From Spirochaetota bacterium (GTDB lineage Bacteria > Spirochaetota > JAGLSM01 > JAKPMW01), in the NCBI GenBank assembly GCA_031283155.1, contig JAITCI010000049.1, positions 1 through 44,936 of the forward strand: a stretch of 44,936 nt of DNA, given 5' to 3'. The notes beneath the pieces are model-generated. The model was given only the letters and a program-made list of their open reading frames with translations. It searched no databases and had not been told where the DNA came from. Positions 42,508 through 44,936 of the stretch are shown here, in pieces. A program made the position numbers and the translations under genes. How positions within the stretch are numbered: position 1 is the first letter of the stretch; each line of letters starts with the position of its first letter.

Positions 42508-43747
42508 GAGCAAAACGATAAGCGAAATACGGCAGCTTATTCTGGATGGGTTTCAGGCAAAGCTTGGGATGTCCTCCCGTCTGCTGCCTAAGTCGTTTTT
42601 AAGTGTTCTGGCTGCGGTTATTGCGGGGGTATATATCACTCTGTACAAACAAATCGGGTGGCTCTTTTTGCAGATGTTTCCGGGTACTGCATACTGGGGA
42701 GAGGTAAATATTGCAGGCACAAGCGTCCGGCCGCTTGTGCAATTAGGAATACTCTTCGGAGCGGGGCTGCCGAAGAGCGGTACGCGGTGGGAAGGCGAAA
42801 TTACGGTGATCGCCGAAGGCAACAAACGCGGCGCGAAGATTCCCGCCGGAGCGCAATTACAAAACGATATCACCGGCAAACTGTATATAACCAGACAAAG
42901 CATCGTACTTAAAAATGATTTTGCGTTGGCGCGCGTAGTCTGCGCGGAATACGGTACGGCGGGCAATCTTGACGAAAGTGATGTGATAAGTTTTGTTTCG
43001 CCGCTCGGGAATGTGCGTCGGGAAGCTGTTGTATCTTACGTTCATGCTCCCGCAATGGACGCCGAAACGGAAGCGGAATACCGCGCTCGGGTTATGGAAT
43101 ATTGCCGCAATCCGGCGTTTGGCGGGGCGCTCTCCGATTACCGGCGCTGGGCGTGCGAGGTACCCGGAGTTTTGAATGCGTATCCATGTAAAGATGTGGG
43201 CAGCCCGTGCGGAGTGATAATCTATGTATCGTGCGACACTTCACTCTCTTCGTCCCGTGTGCTGCCGGATGAGAGTGATCTCTTGATGCAGGTGGGCAAG
43301 GCCTGCACCTATGATCCGGCGACCGGCATGGCGACACGTAAACCCATCGGCGCAGTGCTGGATCCGGACAATAATGAGAGCTACACAAATATAAGACGGG
43401 TTTCCGTGACGACGTTTGACGTTTGTATCGAGGGGATGCACGGCGCTGAGGAGGAGGATTTTATCGAAGCTGTGCTGCCTATGCTTAAAAGTTATTTTCT
43501 GGATCGCGAGCCTTACCTGCGCGGACTGTCCGACGACAACAACAAAACGCATATCGTCTCGCGCAGCAATATTATAAGCATCGTTGACCGCGCGGCGGTG
43601 AGGATAAAAGCGGAGTTTGAGAATGTGCTGCTGCGGAATAACAGCAGCAGAGAGATGACTGCGGGAATATATGAACTTCAAACCGGAGAGCTTGCGCAGT
43701 TTGGCAGCTTATTCCTGAGCAGGGAGGAGTATGAGGCGGATATTTGA
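42488..43747 (+). CDS. Baseplate J-like protein (Mu gp47-like)
   Basis: 419 aa with the Baseplate_J layout: helical N-terminus with LILDGFQAKLGM and FLSVLAAVIAGVYITLYKQIGWLFLQMFPGTAYWGEV, the beta domain (GTRWEGEITVIAEGNKRGAKIPAGAQLQND), then EAEYRARVMEYCRNPAFGGALSDYRRWACEVPGVLNAYP, the typical J signature, and the C-terminal domain. Overlaps gp48 by 17 bases. Confidence 0.92.
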   Translation: MEPEGFKSKTISEIRQLILDGFQAKLGMSSRLLPKSFLSVLAAVIAGVYITLYKQIGWLFLQMFPGTAYWGEVNIAGTSVRPLVQLGILFGAGLPKSGTRWEGEITVIAEGNKRGAKIPAGAQLQNDITGKLYITRQSIVLKNDFALARVVCAEYGTAGNLDESDVISFVSPLGNVRREAVVSYVHAPAMDAETEAEYRARVMEYCRNPAFGGALSDYRRWACEVPGVLNAYPCKDVGSPCGVIIYVSCDTSLSSSRVLPDESDLLMQVGKACTYDPATGMATRKPIGAVLDPDNNESYTNIRRVSVTTFDVCIEGMHGAEEEDFIEAVLPMLKSYFLDREPYLRGLSDDNNKTHIVSRSNIISIVDRAAVRIKAEFENVLLRNNSSREMTAGIYELQTGELAQFGSLFLSREEYEADI

Positions 43748-44432
43748 GGCCGTCAAAGCTCTGCTGCCGCAGAGCCGCGCCTTCGCGCTGCATGAGGAAG
43801 GCAATATATACCTCTTTATGCAGGCGCTGTGCGCATTGCCCGAGGAAATACGCGCCGAGGCGGGACTGGTATTTCTGGATTTATTCCCCGAAACCTCGCG
43901 CTGTTCTGAAAAATGGGAAGGCGTTTTTGCGCTGTATTTTACGCGGCAGGAGGAGGAAAAGCGGCGGGAAATTCTTAAATCGGTATGGTGGATGCGGCGC
44001 GGCGGGCAGTCGGCGCAGTTTTTGCAGGATGTTTTGCGGCTCATTGACAACCGTATTTGCGTAATAGAGAACACGCCCTTGTCCAATCCCCGCCATTCCA
44101 GCGTTGTATACAAGGCTGTGCTTGGCAACAGCATTATGAAGTGCGGAGAAGATCAAGCTGTTTGCGGATATCGCGAGGGGAGTGATTCTTTTGTTCCCGC
44201 GATTATACGAAATGACGCAAGCGAGGCGTACACCATTCATAATGAGCCTGACTATTGGGGAAATTGTTTTTATATCTGTGAGCGCGTTGAGCGCGATGGA
44301 GACGGGCGGCTGCTCTATGTGCTGCCTCGCCGTCTTTCTGCTGCTTGGCGTAATCACATAGAGTATATCGTTTTGAAAATCAAGCCTGTGCAGAGTACGG
44401 CCATTGTTTTTATTGAATGGGTGAATACATAG
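43731..44432 (+). CDS. Baseplate protein (Mu gp48-like, DUF2313-type)
   Basis: 233 aa with GGGAGGAG just before the ATG, in the position of Mu gp48 between gp47 and the fibre. N-terminal helices (RRIFEAVKALLPQSRAFALHE, IYLFMQALCALPEEI), then EKWEGVFALYFTRQEEEKRR and a C-terminal beta domain (VFIEWVNT at the end) typical of these proteins, which close the baseplate and carry the fibre. Confidence 0.75.
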   Translation: MRRIFEAVKALLPQSRAFALHEEGNIYLFMQALCALPEEIRAEAGLVFLDLFPETSRCSEKWEGVFALYFTRQEEEKRREILKSVWWMRRGGQSAQFLQDVLRLIDNRICVIENTPLSNPRHSSVVYKAVLGNSIMKCGEDQAVCGYREGSDSFVPAIIRNDASEAYTIHNEPDYWGNCFYICERVERDGDGRLLYVLPRRLSAAWRNHIEYIVLKIKPVQSTAIVFIEWVNT

Positions 44433-44445
44433 AAAGGAGCAGGGT

Positions 44446-44936
44446 ATGATAAAAATAGGCGGGGATTATACGGATTATTTTGAAGAAGATTCTGCGTATC
44501 CCGGCGGAAAGGCGATTGACGCAAAGGATGCCGGGGGAGTAGAGGGTACACCGATTAAAGCGGACTGGATGAACGATATCAATGGATTTTTTCAGGCGCT
44601 GATCATGGAAGCATATCATGAGTTTAATGTGAGCGGCTATCCGGATAATGCAGACGACTCGGAGCGTTTGTGTGCGCTCTTGGAAATACTCAAAAACCGC
44701 ATCGATGCGCATACGCATACAGGCGGGACAGGAAACGCGAAGCCGATACAAGCGGCAGGAATTGCCGATAACGCTGTCGTCAGGGGCAAGATCAAAGACG
44801 GCGAGGTGATAACAGATAAAATCGCCGACTTAAATGTCACCGAGGGCAAGATAGGCGCGGGGGCGGTCACAAACTTAAAGATCGGCAGCAAAGCCGTCAA
44901 AACCGCGAATATCGACGATGGCGCGGTAGATGCTCT
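44446..44936 (+). CDS. Tail fibre protein, N-terminal part
   Basis: GAAAGGAG lies 8-9 bases before ATG 44446; the gene runs off the right end of the window after about 163 codons. MIKIGGDYTDYFEEDSAYPG is followed by a phage-fibre N-terminal domain and fibre repeats with the pattern G-x-A/V-x-x-x-K-I (VVRGKIKDGEVITDKIADL, NVTEGKIGAGAVTNLKIGSK). It would set the receptor and thus the target range. Receptor domain not in the window. Confidence 0.75.
   Translation, partial: MIKIGGDYTDYFEEDSAYPGGKAIDAKDAGGVEGTPIKADWMNDINGFFQALIMEAYHEFNVSGYPDNADDSERLCALLEILKNRIDAHTHTGGTGNAKPIQAAGIADNAVVRGKIKDGEVITDKIADLNVTEGKIGAGAVTNLKIGSKAVKTANIDDGAVDA

Noticed and set aside
17600-44936. CRISPR array
   Set aside because: No regularly spaced identical repeats were found anywhere in the window.

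Overview
The window looks like a chromosomal piece of an anaerobic, GC-rich, gut-type bacterium, most likely a spirochaete of the Treponema group. That placement is an inference from gene content (a giant fused 2-hydroxyacyl-CoA dehydratase activase, a PtsI enzyme in an operon with TsaE/TsaB, a lone biotin carrier, a lipoprotein) and from overall resemblance to treponemal proteins; no rRNA or marker gene here proves it. An integrated, phage-derived element begins at a tRNA-Leu gene and runs off the right edge.

Bases 1-17,750 are host chromosome. They hold the 3' end of an Rpn/PD-(D/E)XK transposase-nuclease gene; a 1589-aa CoA-dehydratase activase overlapping an orphan histidine kinase; an AT-rich, probably acquired DUF262-DUF1524 (GmrSD-type) gene on the minus strand; a flavodoxin-like gene convergent with an M20 peptidase; a tsaE-tsaB-ptsI operon; and a minus-strand group with a PLP aminotransferase, a biotin carboxyl carrier protein and an exported protein, followed by a small unknown protein and a lipoprotein.

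Bases 17,757-27,600 are the left arm of the element: tRNA-Leu(CAG), a tyrosine integrase right behind it, then a leftward early operon (two small proteins, a D5-like C-terminal domain protein, an HTH-like protein, ParA, ParB, a 1027-aa CHC2-Toprim-D5 primase-helicase and small unknowns). Its right boundary is a duplicated immunity region: two Xre repressors, each divergent from a small protein that is translationally coupled to a Lar-like zinc-ribbon gene. One of the two Lar-like copies has decayed to nine codons.

Bases 27,770-44,936 read rightward: a BrnT-type toxin with a non-standard partner, an 840-base non-coding stretch with a 151-base imperfect palindrome, a lysis block (membrane proteins, nested Rz/Rz1-like genes, amidase), a ClpP-like prohead protease and scaffold region with frame breaks, then a full Mu-type contractile tail in Mu order: terminator (gp37-like), sheath, tube, chaperone with a programmed -1 frameshift, tape measure, gpN, gpP hub with LysM, gp45, gp46, gp47, gp48 and the start of a tail fibre. 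No terminase, portal, gpF or major capsid gene is seen where Mu-like phages carry them. The element therefore looks like a tRNA-integrated, partition-equipped Mu-tail cassette that is either a defective prophage or on its way to a tailocin. Head genes beyond the right edge cannot be excluded.
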